Assembly (NCBI RefSeq): GCF_047272945.1
Contig: NZ_JBKOPS010000002.1
Location: 372,001 to 436,000 of the forward strand
DNA from: Rubrolithibacter danxiaensis
GTDB taxonomy: Bacteria > Bacteroidota > Bacteroidia > Sphingobacteriales > Sphingobacteriaceae
Direction of reading: 5' to 3'
Length of the DNA stretch: 64,000 nt
Of this stretch, positions 36,212-45,007 are shown piece by piece. Position 1 is the stretch's first letter. Every line of letters starts with the position of its first letter. Below the pieces are notes generated by a model that made no database searches, was not told the DNA's origin, and was given only the letters and a program-made list of their open reading frames with translations. The position numbers and the translations under genes are program-made.

Positions 36212-36763
36212 ATGTCTGAAATACAGGTAGCAAGCAGATACGCAAAGTCATTAATAGATCTGGCCGAAGAGCAAAATGCTCTTGAGAAGGTAAAGGATGA
36301 TATTACATTTTTTATTAAAATATGTAAATCAAATCCTGAACTGAAGGCAGTGCTGAAAAATCCTATTATCAGCCCTGATAAAAAAATAAGTATTTTGAAT
36401 CAGTTGTTCGGTAATAGCGTACATCTTTTGATTATTTCTTTTTTCAAAATAGTAGTAAGCAAAGGAAGATCCGAAATTTTATATGCTACCGCGCAGGAGT
36501 TTCTGAATGAATATAATATTCGTAAAGGGATTGTAAAGGCCCGTGTTACATCGGCTGCTCCTTTAAGCGAAGAAAATATAAATAAGATTGCAGCGGTAAT
36601 AAAAGAAACTGTAAAAGGGGAAATTGTGCTTGAAGCAAAGGTTGACCCGGATTTAATAGGTGGCTTTATTTTACAGGTGGGCGATAAACAGTTTGATACC
36701 AGTATTTCAAGCAGCCTTCAAAAACTGAAAAAGGAATTTTCCCAAAAAGTCATTGTTCAATAA
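36212..36763 (+). CDS. atpH: F-ATPase subunit delta
   Basis: 183 residues, normal for the OSCP/delta family. Characteristic segments are VASRYAKSLIDLAEEQ at the N-terminus, VKARVTSAAPLSEENI in the middle and DPDLIGGFILQVGDKQFDTSISSSLQKL near the end. It joins the b stalk to the F1 head. Confidence 0.93.
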   Translation: MSEIQVASRYAKSLIDLAEEQNALEKVKDDITFFIKICKSNPELKAVLKNPIISPDKKISILNQLFGNSVHLLIISFFKIVVSKGRSEILYATAQEFLNEYNIRKGIVKARVTSAAPLSEENINKIAAVIKETVKGEIVLEAKVDPDLIGGFILQVGDKQFDTSISSSLQKLKKEFSQKVIVQ

Positions 36764-36800
36764 ATAATAGATTTACACATAAACTCTTAGATAAAAAATT

Positions 36801-38375
36801 ATGGTAGAGGTAAGACCAGATGAAGTTTCGGCAATATTGCGCCAGCAATTGTCAGGCTTTAAATCAGAGGCCGAACTGGAAGAAGTAGGTACCGTATTAC
36901 AGGTGGGTGATGGTATTGCCCGTGTTTATGGCCTTACTAAAGTTCAATCAGGAGAGCTGGTTGAATTTGAAAATGGATTACAGGGTGTTGTTTTAAACCT
37001 TGAAGAAGATAACGTAGGGGTAGTTCTTTTAGGTCCTTACGATGAAATTAAAGAAGGTGATACCCTGAAACGTACCAAAAAAATTGCCTCTATTAAGGTA
37101 GGTGATGGCATGCTAGGCCGTGTTGTAAATACCCTGGGCCAGCCGATAGACGGTAAAGGGCCAATTGCAGGAACTACGTACGATATGCCTTTGGAACGTA
37201 AAGCTCCGGGAGTTATTTATCGTCAGCCTGTAACTGAACCATTGCAAACAGGTATCAAGGCGATTGATGCTATGATTCCGATTGGCCGCGGCCAGCGTGA
37301 GTTGGTAATTGGTGATCGCCAAACAGGTAAAACGGCAGTTTGTATCGATACCATTATCAATCAAAAAGAATTTTACGAAGCCGGACAGCCGGTTTATTGT
37401 ATATATGTTGCCGTTGGTCAGAAAAACTCTACAGTAGCAAACATTGTTCGTACGCTTGAGGAAAACGGAGCTATGCCATACTCAATTGTTGTAGCGGCTT
37501 CTGCATCAGATCCTGCCCCGATGCAATTTTTTGCTCCGTTTGCCGGTGCAGCTATCGGTGAGTTTTTCCGGGATACAGGACGTCCCGCTTTGATTATTTA
37601 TGATGATTTGTCGAAACAGGCAGTGGCTTACCGGGAAGTGTCTTTGTTACTTCGCCGTCCTCCTGGCCGCGAAGCATATCCTGGTGACGTATTCTATCTT
37701 CACAGTCGTTTATTAGAACGTGCTGCAAAGATTAATGCTTCTGATGCCATCGCTCAGAATATGAACGATCTGCCAGAATCTATCAAAGGTATTGTAAAAG
37801 GTGGAGGTTCTTTAACGGCTCTTCCAATTATTGAAACACAAGCCGGTGACGTTTCTGCGTATATTCCTACAAATGTAATTTCAATTACAGACGGACAGAT
37901 ATTCCTGGAATCGAACTTGTTCAACGCAGGTGTTCGTCCGGCAATTAACGTGGGTATCTCTGTATCGCGTGTGGGTGGTAACGCACAAATCAAGTCGATG
38001 AAGAAGGTGGCCGGTACTTTAAAGCTTGATCAGGCTCAGTACCGCGAACTGGAAGCATTCTCGAAATTCGGATCGGATTTAGATGCTGCTACCAAATCAG
38101 TTCTTGATAAAGGTGCACGTAACGTAGAGATCTTAAAACAAGGACAGTTCTCTCCGGTACCTGTAGAAAAGCAGGTTGCTATAATTTATGCAGGTACTAA
38201 AGGCTTATTGCGAAGTGTGCCGGTAAATAAAGTAAAGGAATTTGAAGCAGAATATACACAACAATTAGAGCTTCGTCATCCTGAAATTTTACAGGCGTTA
38301 AAAGCTGGTAAGTTTGATGATAATATAACCAGCGTGCTTGAAACAGTAGCAAAAGAACTTGCAGGGAAATATTAA
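36801..38375 (+). CDS. atpA: F-ATPase subunit alpha
   Basis: 524 residues with the Walker A motif GDRQTGKT (about 169-176), LIIYDDLSKQAVAYR, and the signature PAINVGISVSRVGGNAQ. It is the regulatory/non-catalytic nucleotide-binding subunit of the F1 hexamer. The gene is followed by an 80-base spacer with a repeat and then atpG. Confidence 0.97.
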   Translation: MVEVRPDEVSAILRQQLSGFKSEAELEEVGTVLQVGDGIARVYGLTKVQSGELVEFENGLQGVVLNLEEDNVGVVLLGPYDEIKEGDTLKRTKKIASIKVGDGMLGRVVNTLGQPIDGKGPIAGTTYDMPLERKAPGVIYRQPVTEPLQTGIKAIDAMIPIGRGQRELVIGDRQTGKTAVCIDTIINQKEFYEAGQPVYCIYVAVGQKNSTVANIVRTLEENGAMPYSIVVAASASDPAPMQFFAPFAGAAIGEFFRDTGRPALIIYDDLSKQAVAYREVSLLLRRPPGREAYPGDVFYLHSRLLERAAKINASDAIAQNMNDLPESIKGIVKGGGSLTALPIIETQAGDVSAYIPTNVISITDGQIFLESNLFNAGVRPAINVGISVSRVGGNAQIKSMKKVAGTLKLDQAQYRELEAFSKFGSDLDAATKSVLDKGARNVEILKQGQFSPVPVEKQVAIIYAGTKGLLRSVPVNKVKEFEAEYTQQLELRHPEILQALKAGKFDDNITSVLETVAKELAGKY

Positions 38376-38378
38376 TTA

Positions 38379-38446
38379 GATACAAGTATCTGGTATCAAG
38401 TAGCAAGACTAAAGTCATGATACTTGATACTTTGTACTCGATACTA
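38379..38446. repeat. GTATCAAG-type palindromic repeat between atpA and atpG
   Basis: The spacer carries several GATAC/GTATC words. One pair forms perfect 10-base inverted arms (GTATCAAGTA at 38393-38402 and TACTTGATAC at 38421-38430). It resembles the repeat at 7932-7968 and looks like a dispersed intergenic element. Confidence 0.6.
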
Positions 38447-38455
38447 AAAAAATAA

Positions 38456-39337
38456 ATGGCTAATTTAAAAGAAGTAAGAAACAGGATCGCGTCCGTATCT
38501 TCAACGCAGCAGATCACGAAAGCAATGAAAATGGTTTCGGCTGCTAAATTGAAACGTGCAACCAATGCGATCGTTCAGTTACGTCCGTATGCAAATAAAC
38601 TGAAAGATATTTTAAGTAATCTTTCGGCAAGCCTGGAAGAATCTACTTCGCCTTATTTGCAGGAACGCGAGCCAAAGCGTGTGTTAATCGTAGTTGTATC
38701 TTCTAACCGCGGACTGGCAGGAGCTTTCAATACCAATGTTATTAAGGCAGCCAATCAGTTAATCGTAGAAAAGTATTCAGAGCAGTTTGCAAGCGGAAAT
38801 GTAAGCATTGTGGCTATCGGTAAGAAAGCTCAGGATTTTTACGAGAGAAGAAAATACAACGTGATTGGGAATAATAACGAGCTTTACAGCGCTTTAACTT
38901 TTGCCAATACATCGCAGGTAACTGAAACCATAATGAAAGGTTTTGTAGATGGTGACTATGACCGGGTGGAAGTGGTGTATAACCATTTCAGGAATGCAGC
39001 AATGCAATTTCTGATCACGGAACAATTGCTGCCGGTACCTAAATCAGCAGAAGTTGTAAATACCGCTAATAAAGTGGATTATATTCTCGAACCTTCTCAA
39101 GAAGAGATTGTAGAACAATTGATACCTAAATCAATTAAAATTCAGTTATTTAAAGCAGTGCTTGATTCGCATGCCTCCGAGCACGGTGCACGGATGACAG
39201 CAATGGATAAAGCAACGGATAATGCAGGGGAGTTATTGAGATCGCTAAAATTATCTTATAACCAGGCACGCCAGGCTGCAATTACAACAGAGCTTACAGA
39301 AATTGTGAGTGGTGCTGCAGCTTTATCAAACGGATAA
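38456..39337 (+). CDS. atpG: F-ATPase subunit gamma
   Basis: 293 residues. The N-terminal helix (NLKEVRNRIASVSSTQQITKAMKMVSAAKL) and C-terminal helix (ARMTAMDKATDNAGELLRSLKLSYNQARQAAITTELTEIVSGAAAL) are the rotor's coiled coil; the middle is the Rossmann-like foot. Last gene of the operon, ended by the terminator at 39357. Confidence 0.96.
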   Translation: MANLKEVRNRIASVSSTQQITKAMKMVSAAKLKRATNAIVQLRPYANKLKDILSNLSASLEESTSPYLQEREPKRVLIVVVSSNRGLAGAFNTNVIKAANQLIVEKYSEQFASGNVSIVAIGKKAQDFYERRKYNVIGNNNELYSALTFANTSQVTETIMKGFVDGDYDRVEVVYNHFRNAAMQFLITEQLLPVPKSAEVVNTANKVDYILEPSQEEIVEQLIPKSIKIQLFKAVLDSHASEHGARMTAMDKATDNAGELLRSLKLSYNQARQAAITTELTEIVSGAAALSNG

Positions 39338-39356
39338 ACAAAGAATTAATCGATAC

Positions 39357-39394
39357 AGGAAAGCCCGAAATGCAAATCTCGGGCTTTCCTGTTT
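39357..39394. terminator. terminator of the atp operon
   Basis: A 12-bp perfect stem (AGGAAAGCCCGA/TCGGGCTTTCCT) with a 10-base loop is followed by GTTTTAT. It lies between convergent atpG and the lipoprotein gene and may serve both. Confidence 0.88.
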
Positions 39395-39409
39395 TATATA
39401 TGTAAGAAC

Positions 39410-39937
39410 CTATTTTCTGATCTCTATAACTTTTTTATCTAAATCGTTACACGGCTCGCAGATGGTAGAATCGTTAACAGAAAGTTTTGTTACTATAATG
39501 CCAGGGCAACAGCTACTTGAGGTTGTTTTTGCTCGCACTTCAACTTTATCTGAAGGTAAAGTTCCTAATTTAAGGTCAAAATAATCCTGTGCCAGTTCTG
39601 TAATCTTAGCAACATGTTTGTCGGAGCTGTCGACATTAACAGACGCTTTATAAGTGCTGTTACTATTATCTTCTATCACTTTCAGATCTTTTATTTTATA
39701 CAATGAATCCTGGTTGTTTAATAGCGCCTTATTGGTGGTTTTATCTACGTATTTGATATTAAGCGCCAAAAGGTTAGCGGCACATAGCACCGCGGCACAA
39801 CTGGGATCTGCTTCCTGATCTTCCTGAGAACAACTCGTAAAAAATAATAATGAAGAAATTAAAAAAAGTAGTTGGAGTTTTTTTAGAATGGGGTAAAACT
39901 TTTTCAATACCAACAACTTTTGATAAATGTATAACAT
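39410..39937 (-). CDS. cysteine-rich lipoprotein, unknown function
   Basis: Up to 175 residues. A basic, hydrophobic leader ends in the lipobox FFTSC, so the mature part should be membrane-anchored. The mature protein has an early PSCAAVLCAA segment and a late cluster SSSCCPGII...STICEPC, which suggests disulfides or metal binding. No family is recognised. The ATG at 39937 leaves a long leader; a TTG at 39907 (MKKFYPILKK...) would give a more usual signal and is a credible alternative start. Confidence 0.6.
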   Translation of the reverse strand: MLYIYQKLLVLKKFYPILKKLQLLFLISSLLFFTSCSQEDQEADPSCAAVLCAANLLALNIKYVDKTTNKALLNNQDSLYKIKDLKVIEDNSNSTYKASVNVDSSDKHVAKITELAQDYFDLKLGTLPSDKVEVRAKTTSSSCCPGIIVTKLSVNDSTICEPCNDLDKKVIEIRK

Positions 39938-39967
39938 TAAATAATACGGTGAAAAATTTTCAAACGC

Positions 39968-39975
39968 TACATTTG
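39968..39975 (+). promoter_or_regulatory. putative -7 box of the aldo/keto reductase gene
   Basis: TACATTTG fits TAnnTTTG and ends 4 bases before the ATG, which would make a nearly leaderless transcript. No -33 match at the standard distance was found. Confidence 0.3.
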
Positions 39976-39979
39976 ATTT

Positions 39980-40972
39980 ATGGAATATAGAAAATTAGGA
40001 GAAACAGACCTGGAAGTATCAGCTATTGCATTTGGAGCCTGGGCAGCAGGTGGATGGATGTGGGGAGGGACGGAAAGAAAAGATGCTGTAGAAGCTATAA
40101 GAGCATCTTTAGATGCAGGAGTTACAACGATTGATACAGCCCCCGTGTATGGACAGGGAACCAGCGAAGAAATTGTTGGTGAAGCAATAAAAGGTATATC
40201 GAGGGATAAAGTGCAGATCCTGACAAAATTCGGAATGCGCTGGGACTTACAGAAAGGCGATTTCGCATTCAAAAGCAAAAACAATAACGGAGAAGATATT
40301 GAGATTTATAAGTATTCAGGGAAGGAAAGTATTATTAAAGAGTGTGAAGATAGCCTTAAGCGTTTAGGTACCGATTACATTGACTTGTACCAGATTCATT
40401 GGCCTGATAGTACTACCCCTGTTGAGGAAAGCATGGAAGCTGTATTGCGATTAAAAGAACAGGGAAAGGTTAGGGAGGCTGGCGTTTGTAACTATAATGC
40501 CACTCAGATGCAAGCCGCCGAAAAAGTTTTAAAACTTGTTTCGAACCAGGTTCCTTACAGCATGGTTAAGCGTGAAATAGAGCAGGAAGTTATTCCCTAT
40601 TGCATTGCCCAGAAAAAATCTGTTATTGCCTACAGCCCCTTAGAACGCGGGCTACTTACAGGGAAAATGGAACCCGGTTATTCTTTTGCAGAAGGCGACC
40701 ACCGTGCTGCACATCGTTTCTTTAGTGCAGAAAATCTGGCAAGGACAAATGAATTCCTCAATAAGATAAAGCCATTGGCCGAAAGCAAAAATGCAACACT
40801 CAGTCAGTTGGTTATACGATGGACGCTTGATAAACCCGGAATTACCATTGCATTGGTTGGAGCACGAAATGCTAATCAGGCAATTCAGAATGCCAAAGCA
40901 GCAGAAGTAAGTCTTACTGCAGAAGAAATGCTGTTTATTGACGGACATTTGCGGGAATTAACACTTCAGTAA
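39980..40972 (+). CDS. aldo/keto reductase
   Basis: A 330-residue TIM-barrel NAD(P)H-dependent oxidoreductase. The catalytic tetrad can be read as D52, Y57 (IDTAPVYGQGTSE), K83 (ILTKFG) and H140 (YQIHWPD). It reduces sugar or lipid carbonyls; substrate unknown. The start is unambiguous (MEYRKLGETDLEVSAIAFGAW). It appears monocistronic. Confidence 0.92.
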   Translation: MEYRKLGETDLEVSAIAFGAWAAGGWMWGGTERKDAVEAIRASLDAGVTTIDTAPVYGQGTSEEIVGEAIKGISRDKVQILTKFGMRWDLQKGDFAFKSKNNNGEDIEIYKYSGKESIIKECEDSLKRLGTDYIDLYQIHWPDSTTPVEESMEAVLRLKEQGKVREAGVCNYNATQMQAAEKVLKLVSNQVPYSMVKREIEQEVIPYCIAQKKSVIAYSPLERGLLTGKMEPGYSFAEGDHRAAHRFFSAENLARTNEFLNKIKPLAESKNATLSQLVIRWTLDKPGITIALVGARNANQAIQNAKAAEVSLTAEEMLFIDGHLRELTLQ

Positions 40973-41011
40973 GACTGTAATAAAACTAAGTCTTATCATC
41001 CCGACAGAATA

Positions 41012-41188
41012 TCATTTCTTTTTAGGAGGTACTTTATCTCCTTCTTCCCGGGCTTCGGAAATGCCGATTGCAATTGCCTGCTTTCGGCTTTTTACTTTTT
41101 TCCCTGTGCCGGTTTTAAGTTTCCCAGCCTTAAATTCATCCATTACTTCATGAATTTTTTCCTGTGCTTTTTCTGAGTATTTAGTCAT
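41012..41188 (-). CDS. DUF6496 family small protein
   Basis: A 58-residue gene shorter than common length cut-offs: start at 41188 (ATG), stop TGA at 41012-41014. It begins MTKYSEKAQEKIHEVMDEF and continues with a Lys/Gly-rich KLKTGTGKKVKSRKQAIAIGISEAREEG segment, matching the pattern of DUF6496 proteins, which resemble a helix-plus-basic-tail DNA- or RNA-associated peptide. Function unknown. It converges on the aldo/keto reductase gene. Confidence 0.75.
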   Translation of the reverse strand: MTKYSEKAQEKIHEVMDEFKAGKLKTGTGKKVKSRKQAIAIGISEAREEGDKVPPKKK

Positions 41189-41310
41189 AATCTTCAGATT
41201 ATTACATTTAGGAAAACTGGCGATGGTGTTAAAAGTTTGCTGAATACTGCAAGAATTATTTAGTTCTTTTAATTCAATATTTGTAATTTAGCGCTTTGAT
41301 ATATAGAAAA

Positions 41311-41529
41311 ATGGAGAACATTACAGAAACATATAAAAAGAGTGACAGAAGTAACAATGCAAACGAAACAAGCCATTATGTACTTTTAACTGTTGGTATA
41401 TTTATAGGCATTGTAGGCACTCTTCTTCGTTTTATAGGTACCTGGACTTTTGTAGATCTTGTTTCTGATATTATTTTTATAATCGGTGCAATAGTTTGCT
41501 TCAAAGCTGTTTTTGATATTTTAAAATAA
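41311..41529 (+). CDS. small two-helix membrane protein, unknown function
   Basis: 72 residues from the ATG at 41311. About 20 polar residues are followed by two hydrophobic helices (HYVLLTVGIFIGIVGTLLRFIGTW and LVSDIIFIIGAIVCFKAVFDIL). No family is recognised. The open frame begins slightly upstream, but this start follows an A-rich leader. It converges on gldB, separated by only 10 bases. Confidence 0.65.
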   Translation: MENITETYKKSDRSNNANETSHYVLLTVGIFIGIVGTLLRFIGTWTFVDLVSDIIFIIGAIVCFKAVFDILK

Positions 41530-41539
41530 GCTGTATTAA

Positions 41540-42571
41540 CTATTTCGGTTTATATTTTGATTCGTTCAGGATATTTTGCGGATCGTTTTGTTCCATTAGC
41601 TTCTGAACGGTTATACCGGGATTTTTATCCATATACTTTTTTACTATCTGCCAGCCGATATACTCTCCTAGTTTAGGAGCTGATTCATTGTTTTCTCCGA
41701 TACCAGGAGTAAACGGAGCGTCTGTAAGATACTTCTGTATTTTCATATAATCGGTTTCATACAAAAGGTCCTGTTCCAGGAAATATCCCCAGATATCAGC
41801 TTCATAAGTTTTACACCATTCTAACTGTTTAGCTGTATAACCAATTTTTAATGAATCCGGAGAATCGGGCATTACCGCATCCATAAAATAAAGTATTTTT
41901 CCATTATAAATCATTTTTGCCAAAAGAGATCTGTCCTGGTCTTTTTCAGTAAACATATCTTCCCTGATGAAAGACTCCATAACTCTCGGAGTTATATTTT
42001 CAGTGGTAAATCTTTGTGAAATGTAGTAAGGAATACTTTGCCTGAGTGCCGGATAAAATTTAGAGTCAGCACCGAGGAACATATCCAGGCCAATACCTAC
42101 ATAATCGTTTCCAATAGGAGTTTGGACACTGAAGCCCGAGAAAAAGGAAATAATGCGTGGTATTTTCTGCTTTGGATAATAGTATTTAACGTGCTTGAAA
42201 GCATCTATGAGTTGATTTTCGGTTTGTTTCAGGTTAGGATATTTGCTTTCGACAGCTTTTTCTAATTCCTTGAAATCATTATTATTGAGCACTGTCCGCA
42301 GATTTTTGTAATATGCCGTATCGGTAGTACTTCCAACTCCAAGCATCCCTTCCATAAAATCCGAATAGAAATAGGTGTATTTTTTTTGAAGCTGTGGAGC
42401 TAAATCACTAACATTTGCCGATGTTAAAGATTGCAAGTCTTTATCAAAACGCTCTACTTTTACATCCAGCTTTATATCACTTACATCTATACGCTTTGTG
42501 TTGGTACACGCTGTCAGTGCCAGGCAAATAAAAAAAAACGAGTAGATTTGGAAACTTCTTCGGATAATCAT
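41540..42571 (-). CDS. gldB: gliding motility lipoprotein GldB
   Basis: A 343-residue lipoprotein with lipobox ALTAC near residue 22. It carries features seen in GldB: early DVKVERFDKDLQSL, PRIISFFSGF, YVGIGLDMFLGADSKFYP, and a long C-terminal helical half ending LMEQNDPQNIL. GldB is required for gliding in Flavobacterium johnsoniae; its mechanism is unclear. In many relatives gldC and the NAD synthetase gene are nearby; nadE is here (divergent side) but gldC is not. Confidence 0.87.
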   Translation of the reverse strand: MIIRRSFQIYSFFFICLALTACTNTKRIDVSDIKLDVKVERFDKDLQSLTSANVSDLAPQLQKKYTYFYSDFMEGMLGVGSTTDTAYYKNLRTVLNNNDFKELEKAVESKYPNLKQTENQLIDAFKHVKYYYPKQKIPRIISFFSGFSVQTPIGNDYVGIGLDMFLGADSKFYPALRQSIPYYISQRFTTENITPRVMESFIREDMFTEKDQDRSLLAKMIYNGKILYFMDAVMPDSPDSLKIGYTAKQLEWCKTYEADIWGYFLEQDLLYETDYMKIQKYLTDAPFTPGIGENNESAPKLGEYIGWQIVKKYMDKNPGITVQKLMEQNDPQNILNESKYKPK

Positions 42572-42587
42572 GTTTATATAGTTAAAA

Positions 42588-42595
42588 CGAAAGTA
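42588..42595 (-). promoter_or_regulatory. putative -7 box of gldB
   Basis: TACTTTCG on the minus strand is a near match to TAnnTTTG, 17 bases upstream of the gldB start and overlapping the divergent barrel gene's ATG. Confidence 0.25.
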
Positions 42596-43284
42596 TGAAA
42601 AATCAATTTCTTGTTCTGATATTAATCTTATTCCCTTTTTTAACTAATGCCCAGGAAAGCAGTTCTAAAAATTTTCAATTGGGTTTTACTTTAACCCCAA
42701 ATGTTGGTTGGTTAAGGGATAATGATAATGATCCCAATACAATTTATAAGGGTTCTAAGATCGGTTTTTCGTATGGCATTCTCGCCGATTTAGGGTTATC
42801 AGCTAATAAAAACTATTATTTCTCTACAGCTTTTACAGTAACAACAATAAATGGAAAAGGGAAAGTAAATCCTCCTCCTCCATCTCAGGCTAATGATACT
42901 TTTTTCGGTGGAGAATCAGAATATAAACTACAATATATTGAGATCCCGGTTACATTAAAATTAAAAAGTAATGAAACTGCTATTGGAAGATTTTATGGAC
43001 AGTTTGGATTAGGAACAGCAATTAAAGTAGGAGCAAAAGCTGATGTTTCTTCATACTCACCTTCGGGAGGAATTGCGGGCACACAAAATAATGTCAATAT
43101 AAAGCAAAGTATCAACAATTTTCGGTTAGGCTTAATTGCGGGTGGTGGCGCAGAATGGAAGTTAGATAAAAATTTAGCCTTGCAAACAGGTATTACATTT
43201 AATAACGGATTTACAGATATTTTTGATGGTGATCCAAATGCCCGCTCGTCGTATTTCGCTTTCAATTTAGGGATCTTTTTTTAG
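42595..43284 (+). CDS. PorT-like outer-membrane beta-barrel protein
   Basis: 229 residues with a Sec signal peptide (first ~19 residues, ending TNAQ). The mature protein is a set of beta-hairpins with the YIEIPVTLKLKS segment common to the PorT/OMP_b-brl group and ends in a Phe-rich strand (YFAFNLGIFF). PorT itself acts in type IX secretion, but the family is large, and membership alone does not prove that role. It lies between gldB (divergent) and nadE. Confidence 0.75.
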   Translation: MKNQFLVLILILFPFLTNAQESSSKNFQLGFTLTPNVGWLRDNDNDPNTIYKGSKIGFSYGILADLGLSANKNYYFSTAFTVTTINGKGKVNPPPPSQANDTFFGGESEYKLQYIEIPVTLKLKSNETAIGRFYGQFGLGTAIKVGAKADVSSYSPSGGIAGTQNNVNIKQSINNFRLGLIAGGGAEWKLDKNLALQTGITFNNGFTDIFDGDPNARSSYFAFNLGIFF

Positions 43285-43314
43285 TCCGATTGTTGCTGAA
43301 TCCCATATCTCAAT

Positions 43315-43331
43315 TCTAACATCTAACATCT
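43315..43331. repeat. short direct repeat before nadE
   Basis: TCTAACA repeats in tandem (TCTAACATCTAACATCT) in the 55-base spacer between the barrel gene and nadE. Degenerate T/A/C words of this kind recur in spacers of this genome. Confidence 0.35.
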
Positions 43332-43339
43332 TTGATTAA

Positions 43340-44980
43340 ATGAAAATTGCACTCGCACAATTAAATTACCACATAGGTAACTTCGATTCTAATACAGCAA
43401 AGATCATTGGCGCAATAAAGAAAGCGAAGGAACAAGGTGCAGACCTGGTTGTATTTGCCGAACTTGCTGTTTGCGGTTATCCACCCAGGGATTTTCTTGA
43501 ATTTTCTGAATTTGTTGAGCAGTGCCAGTCATCGGCAGAAAGAATAGCATCTGAATGTATGGGGGTGGCCTGTATAGTAGGGTTGCCTCGCCCGAACCCG
43601 AAAATAGAGGGTAAAGATCTTTTTAACTCTGCATATTTCATTGAAGATGGAAAGATAAAAGCAATAGTTGATAAAGCCTTACTCCCCAACTATGATGTGT
43701 TTGATGAGTACCGGTATTTTGAACCTGCAACCGCTTTTCAATGTATTGAATTTAAAGGGGTAAAAATAGCTTTGACCATTTGTGAAGACTTGTGGAATAT
43801 CAACGATAACCCGCTTTATGTTTCCAATCCGATGGATGTTCTTATACAGCAAAAGCCCGATTTAATGATTAATATAGCAGCTTCTCCTTTTGATTATAAA
43901 CACGATGAAGACAGGTTGAAGATTTTGGGAGATAACAGCAGGAAGTATAAGTTGCCCTTGTTGTATGTAAATCAGGTGGGTTCGCAAACAGAGATTATAT
44001 TTGATGGAGGTTCACTTGTATTTAATCAAGGCGGCGACTTGCTGGACGAGATGCCGTATTTCAGGGAAGAATTAAAAGTTTACGAGTTTTCAGGCGGACA
44101 GATAGTCAATCAGGAGCAAAAGACTCATAATTCTGTTTCTGATATTGAAATGATACATGATGCGCTGGTTTTGGGGATAAGAGATTATTTCGAGAAATCA
44201 GGTTTTAAAGAAGCTGTTTTAGGCCTTTCGGGCGGAATTGACTCTGCCCTGGTTTGTGCGCTGGCAAGCGAAGCACTGGGCCCACACAATGTAACCGGTG
44301 TTTTAATGCCATCTAAATTTTCAACCGATCATTCGGTTCAGGATGCGTTGGATATTGTAAACAACCTGGGGTGCAAACACTATATTGTTCCGATAAAGGA
44401 AGCTACAGAAGCATTTGACACCATGCTGAAACCTGTATTTAAAGATATGCCTTTTAATGTTGCAGAGGAGAATATTCAGGCACGCTCGAGAGCGGTAGTT
44501 GTAATGGCTGTTTCTAATAAATTCGGTTATATCCTGTTAAATACATCTAATAAAAGTGAGTGCGCAGTTGGCTATGGGACTTTGTATGGAGATATGGCCG
44601 GCGCAATTTCTGTATTGGGCGACGTTTATAAAACGCAGGTGTATGAATTATGTAACTACATTAACCGCGAACGGGAAATCATTCCTCAAAACACCATTAT
44701 TAAGCCACCTTCTGCAGAACTAAGGCCGGGGCAGAAAGATTCGGATTCACTGCCGGATTACGACATACTGGATAAGGTTTTGTATCAGTATATTGAATTA
44801 AAAAAGAGTTCCCGTGATATTATTGAACAGGGCTTTGACGAAGCTTTAGTGAGAAGAGTAATTGCAATGGTTAATAAAGCGGAGTTTAAACGCTATCAAA
44901 CACCGCCTATTCTTCGTGTATCATCCAAAGCGTTTGGTATGGGAAGAAGGATGCCGATCGTAGGGAAATATTTGAGTTAA
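43340..44980 (+). CDS. nadE: glutamine-dependent NAD+ synthetase
   Basis: 546 residues: an N-terminal nitrilase-type glutaminase domain with the triad E41, K112 and C148 (TICEDLW), and a C-terminal NAD synthase domain with the PP-loop SGGIDS at 297-302. It converts nicotinic acid adenine dinucleotide, ATP and glutamine to NAD+ in the cytosol. In Bacteroidota this gene is often near gldB, as here. Confidence 0.95.
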   Translation: MKIALAQLNYHIGNFDSNTAKIIGAIKKAKEQGADLVVFAELAVCGYPPRDFLEFSEFVEQCQSSAERIASECMGVACIVGLPRPNPKIEGKDLFNSAYFIEDGKIKAIVDKALLPNYDVFDEYRYFEPATAFQCIEFKGVKIALTICEDLWNINDNPLYVSNPMDVLIQQKPDLMINIAASPFDYKHDEDRLKILGDNSRKYKLPLLYVNQVGSQTEIIFDGGSLVFNQGGDLLDEMPYFREELKVYEFSGGQIVNQEQKTHNSVSDIEMIHDALVLGIRDYFEKSGFKEAVLGLSGGIDSALVCALASEALGPHNVTGVLMPSKFSTDHSVQDALDIVNNLGCKHYIVPIKEATEAFDTMLKPVFKDMPFNVAEENIQARSRAVVVMAVSNKFGYILLNTSNKSECAVGYGTLYGDMAGAISVLGDVYKTQVYELCNYINREREIIPQNTIIKPPSAELRPGQKDSDSLPDYDILDKVLYQYIELKKSSRDIIEQGFDEALVRRVIAMVNKAEFKRYQTPPILRVSSKAFGMGRRMPIVGKYLS

Positions 44981-45007
44981 TTATAAACGCAGCACGACTC
45001 TAAAATT

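Noticed and set aside
40970..40995. 7-bp inverted repeat after the aldo/keto reductase gene
   Set aside because: The arms are short, the loop is 12 bases and no T-tract follows; too weak to list as a terminator.
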